Assembly (NCBI GenBank): GCA_028023455.1
Contig: JAQFVV010000020.1
Location: forward strand, 7,547,092 to 7,611,091
Length of the DNA stretch: 64,000 nt
Reading direction: 5' to 3'
Source: Epiperipatus broadwayi
Taxonomy: Eukaryota > Onychophora > Udeonychophora > Euonychophora > Peripatidae
This document shows positions 60,900 through 64,000 of this stretch, piece after piece. Position numbers and translations under genes: made by a program. Every line of letters begins with the position of its first letter. Position 1 is the first letter of the stretch. Under the pieces are notes generated by a model, which saw only the letters and a program-made list of their open reading frames with translations, had not been told where the DNA came from and made no database searches.

Positions 60900-62262
60900 C
60901 AATCACATATTTAATTTAAATATATGACAACCAAAACTTTCTAGTAACAGACAGGCATTTCTTTTCAAAAACCTGGAAATAAAATAAGAATAAAGGTTAC
61001 TTAATGATGTACTATACAGAGTTAATAAAATAATTAAATAAAAGAAAAGGGCAATAAATAAGCATTATAATTTAGAAGTAAAATGAGAATCCATCAAGTT
61101 ATTTTACTAATCTCAATGTTAACTATTGAAATTTGAATAATATTTTGTAGTAAACAAAATAATATTCATAATTTTGTAGAAAAAAATTATAATTAATTAT
61201 TTATAAAAACTTTAAAATATAGTAGAAACAGAAATAAGCGACAATGTTGTAAATTTTCAGTATTAATCAAAAGAATTGTAACATAAATCAACTAAAAAAA
61301 AATGTTTGTAATAATCAAAGTAATTTTATTTGAAAAATGTAAAATTTAAATACTGAACTAAAAGCTATATAATTAATATTAGCTTACATAAAGTAAAGTA
61401 TTAGATAATCAGTAGGTAAATCAAAAATAGATACTGGTTATAATGTAGATTTTTCAAATATCCAGCATCCTATAAAGATAACCCAAATAACAACAACAAA
61501 AAACAGAAAAATCATTAAGAACCTCATGACATGAAATTGTATCAACAAACATGATGATAAGTGGAAGTTATCTTTTAAATGAATCGTTTTTTAACCGATT
61601 ACTCTCAATAGCGCAGTTGGTTTTTATTTTGTTTTCCTTTTTATTATCATTCCTCCTCCACTTTTATATTTTGAATTTTTTCTCTTCTTATTTTCTATTA
61701 GGGGAATCTTTAATTTTATTATAAATTAATGCTTCTAGCACCTCTATTATGTTTTTTATGATAACATTTATTACATGGCTAGTGCAACTCAGCCAAAATA
61801 TCAGTACAATAAATAGCAATAAGAATCATACATGAGTGAACTTGGGATGATATATATATATTGTTTCATGTTTGAATCAAGATATGCAAATGTTTAACAA
61901 TACATTTTTGATTCCAAAGAAATATATTATATGAAAGTTGAATGGTCAATAAAATTCAAATAAAAATGATTCATTGCCAAACATATAATATTAACCAAAG
62001 TATAAGAGAATGATTTAAAACCTAGCACTGAAGGTTTAAACTAAATACAAGTTTTTCCCAAAGTATTTTTTTTTCAGTTTCAATAAAAAATGAAACTCTC
62101 CAGGCACCAAATTTCTAATTAGAAAGTTTACCTTTGAAAAACTTATTAATAGATAATCATGATTCCCAGTAGATCGCATGATTTTTCAGGGTTGGATATT
62201 ATTAGCATTTAGTATATTAAAAGCACAATGGTTTGAATTAAGTTAGATACACAAACACAAAC
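60900..62262. other. AT-rich spacer
   Basis: No gene recognised. TAGCGCAGTTGG at about 61608 resembles a tRNA A box but no cloverleaf follows. Confidence 0.45.
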
Positions 62263-62360
62263 TAAGTAATATTTACTGAGGCTATAACCTTGATAATATG
62301 CGTTAATATCGCATTTTATACGCATATTATCGAGGTTATAGCCTCAGTAAATATTACTTA
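62263..62360. repeat. Near-perfect palindrome with 40-bp arms
   Basis: Left arm 62263-62302 and right arm 62321-62360 are reverse complements with about one mismatch (CCTTGATAATATGCG against CGCATATTATCGAGG), separated by 18 nt. A cruciform-capable miniature inverted repeat, possibly a MITE. Confidence 0.92.
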
Positions 62361-62369
62361 TGTAATCAA

Positions 62370-63965
62370 TGTGCGTTTAATAAATTTATAAACACAAATT
62401 AAATGGATTAATACAAAATAACTTAACAATTTATTAACAATGAATATATATACGCTGACATATACAAAATATTAAATAATAATAATAATACCTTTTTTAA
62501 ATTTAAGATCTTATGATATCTATAGAGTTAAAATCTTACCATATAGTTTGTGCAGATATTATTTTTTTAATATATTTCCAGATGACTTCATTAGTTCCTC
62601 CAAAGATGGTAGTTATCATCCTGGTACACTGGTGATATTAAATAGAAAATATAGAAGCATTGGTGATGTTAGTTAGGATATAGTATCATTTAGATCTTGG
62701 GTTATTAAACTGTCCACTTCTTTTTTCCCAGCATTATTGAAGCACTAATGACTGATTTTGGCAAACTTCAGCATTAGCTTGTGAATCTGATTGCATTTCC
62801 AAGCATTTTGGCTGGTATGGTTCTTTGTTATCTAGCCACATATATTAGGTGAAGTCATAATACTTTCTGTTACAACTGGAGTATTGAAAAATCCTATAAA
62901 GCAGTCAGAAGAATATGGCTATTCAAGTTATAGTGAAAAATAGTTTTAACCAACAGTTTCCTCAGTATTGCATCACTGCAACATTGCTTTTTGAGTTGAA
63001 TCTTCAAATAGTAGACTAGATTGTCTGACTGCACCAGACTAGGGTTGCACTAATAACTACACTTACTTATTTCCACCCTATTTATACCCTATTCACTGAT
63101 GTTCAACAACATATTTTCCAAACAATGTATTTGTCACCATCTAATTACAAGATTTGACCTCTGTTTTTTTACAACTTGTTTTTTAAAAAACATTTTTTAT
63201 TTTCTTCATAACATGTTGTGAAAACAAATTTACAGATATTATAACATGATTTGATACATAAAAGAAGAAAAAAAGTTTTTCTCTCTTTATTTACATTAAT
63301 TAGCAACAGAAAGAAAGAAAAAATTGTAACTAACTTTTAAATATCATTAACTCCAAAATTTTAATATCATATGCATATTTGCCATAAAATTTACTACAGA
63401 AATTGACAAGTTGTTTAATTAAAATCCATTTGGAAAAAAGCAAATGTGAAAAGGAACAAAATGCTTTAGATTTTTATAACTATACAATTCAAATTTCTTG
63501 CATATATAGAAACTACTTTTCTGTCTTCCTTTACATTGCAATTTATCATTTTATTGTTTTTTACACATTACAAAGTAACTTTATAAAATATTTAATAATA
63601 TGATCAAATGCATAAACTAACTTTTCTTTTAATTTTTTAAGCAGTTTATATATTTATTTCTCATTTTTTATAAATTCTTTATTAAATGTCTTTTTCCATG
63701 CAGCTTTGTAATATAATTAATTTAAGCTGCTATCGGATTTGTCTTAGTTTCAATATAATCTGAATAATTAAGCTTCAAAAAATGTGGAAGTACATTAGCT
63801 AAAAATTCATTTTGTTGGTCTTAAAAATAAACAGCATCACTCAATATATATATAAAGTAACATATAATATTTAAATTAGGAATGTGTAATTTCATTAAAA
63901 TATATATATAATCCTCTTGTACATATATCATAAATTATAAATAGTATTTTCTATATATTGTATAT
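62370..63965. other. AT-rich spacer
   Basis: A less AT-rich patch at 62580-63150 has no recognisable frame. ORF 63403-63603 shows no motif. Confidence 0.4.
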
Positions 63966-63966
63966 G

Positions 63967-64000
63967 ATTGTTGGTGGTCTAGCGGTTAGCATAGCTGCCT
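63967..64000 (+). tRNA. tRNA-like 5' half, cut by the window edge
   Basis: TTGGTGGTCTAGCGGTTAGC has an A-box-like pattern closely resembling the start of the units at 47927 and 60815 (minus). The rest lies outside the window, so gene, pseudogene or SINE cannot be decided. Confidence 0.45.

Noticed and set aside
61600-61625. tRNA A-box-like TAGCGCAGTTGG
   Set aside because: No D-stem, anticodon arm or B box follows within a tRNA length.

Overview
The window looks like transposon-dense, strongly AT-rich nuclear DNA from an invertebrate animal. The evidence is the mix of elements: an RTE-clade LINE, a second LINE lineage, Penelope-like elements (PLEs), a Ty3/gypsy-type LTR element with very long LTRs, TA-flanked and hAT-like DNA elements, and tRNA-like units. 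There is no operon structure, ribosome-binding-site pattern or dense coding. I could not identify the species, and I see no convincing host protein gene. Nearly every long open frame belongs to a retroelement or is chance.

Layout. 1-2100: AT-rich, nothing assigned. 2120-5100: a minus-strand RTE LINE whose endonuclease/reverse transcriptase frame is broken by only two in-frame stops. 6150-7400: a foldback of 363-bp units. 7430-9163: an inverted and tandem array whose repeats carry a hammerhead-like core. 9166-10572: a TA-flanked terminal-inverted-repeat element with a nested hAT-like MITE and two large palindromes. 10975-13340: a decayed gag/ORF1 element with a duplicated 5' unit. 13650-21704: an LTR retroelement with LTRs of about 2.2 and 2.0 kb, an intact 680-codon ORF of unknown family, and only the C-terminal end of integrase left from pol. 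22101-22754: a hairpin retroposon. 23158-25100 and 29140-30640: two decayed PLEs sharing a flanking repeat. 26520-28050: a second LINE lineage. 31790-32900: an old RTE copy split by a ribozyme-bearing hairpin retroposon. 36141-37694: another hairpin element with a 14-bp target duplication. 38490-46425 and 60598-60751: RTE fragments. 46427-59234: further copies of the hairpin family. Three tRNA-like units lie at 47927, 60815 and the right edge.

The most notable observation is a dispersed hairpin retroposon family (eight copies). Its members have 8-14 bp target duplications (11-13 bp in the best cases) and a shared 3' end, GTGATCATGTGATG. In longer members the arms carry type I hammerhead ribozyme architecture: CUGAUGA, a short stem II, GAAA, a two-base-pair stem III ending in GUC, and a long interrupted stem I. 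Three cores are intact and one shows a compensatory change in stem II. PLEs are known to carry hammerheads in their pseudo-LTRs, and two PLEs lie nearby, so a PLE or retrozyme relationship is a reasonable inference. A second, unrelated repeat family also has a hammerhead-like core. All structures were read by eye; no folding or database search was run.
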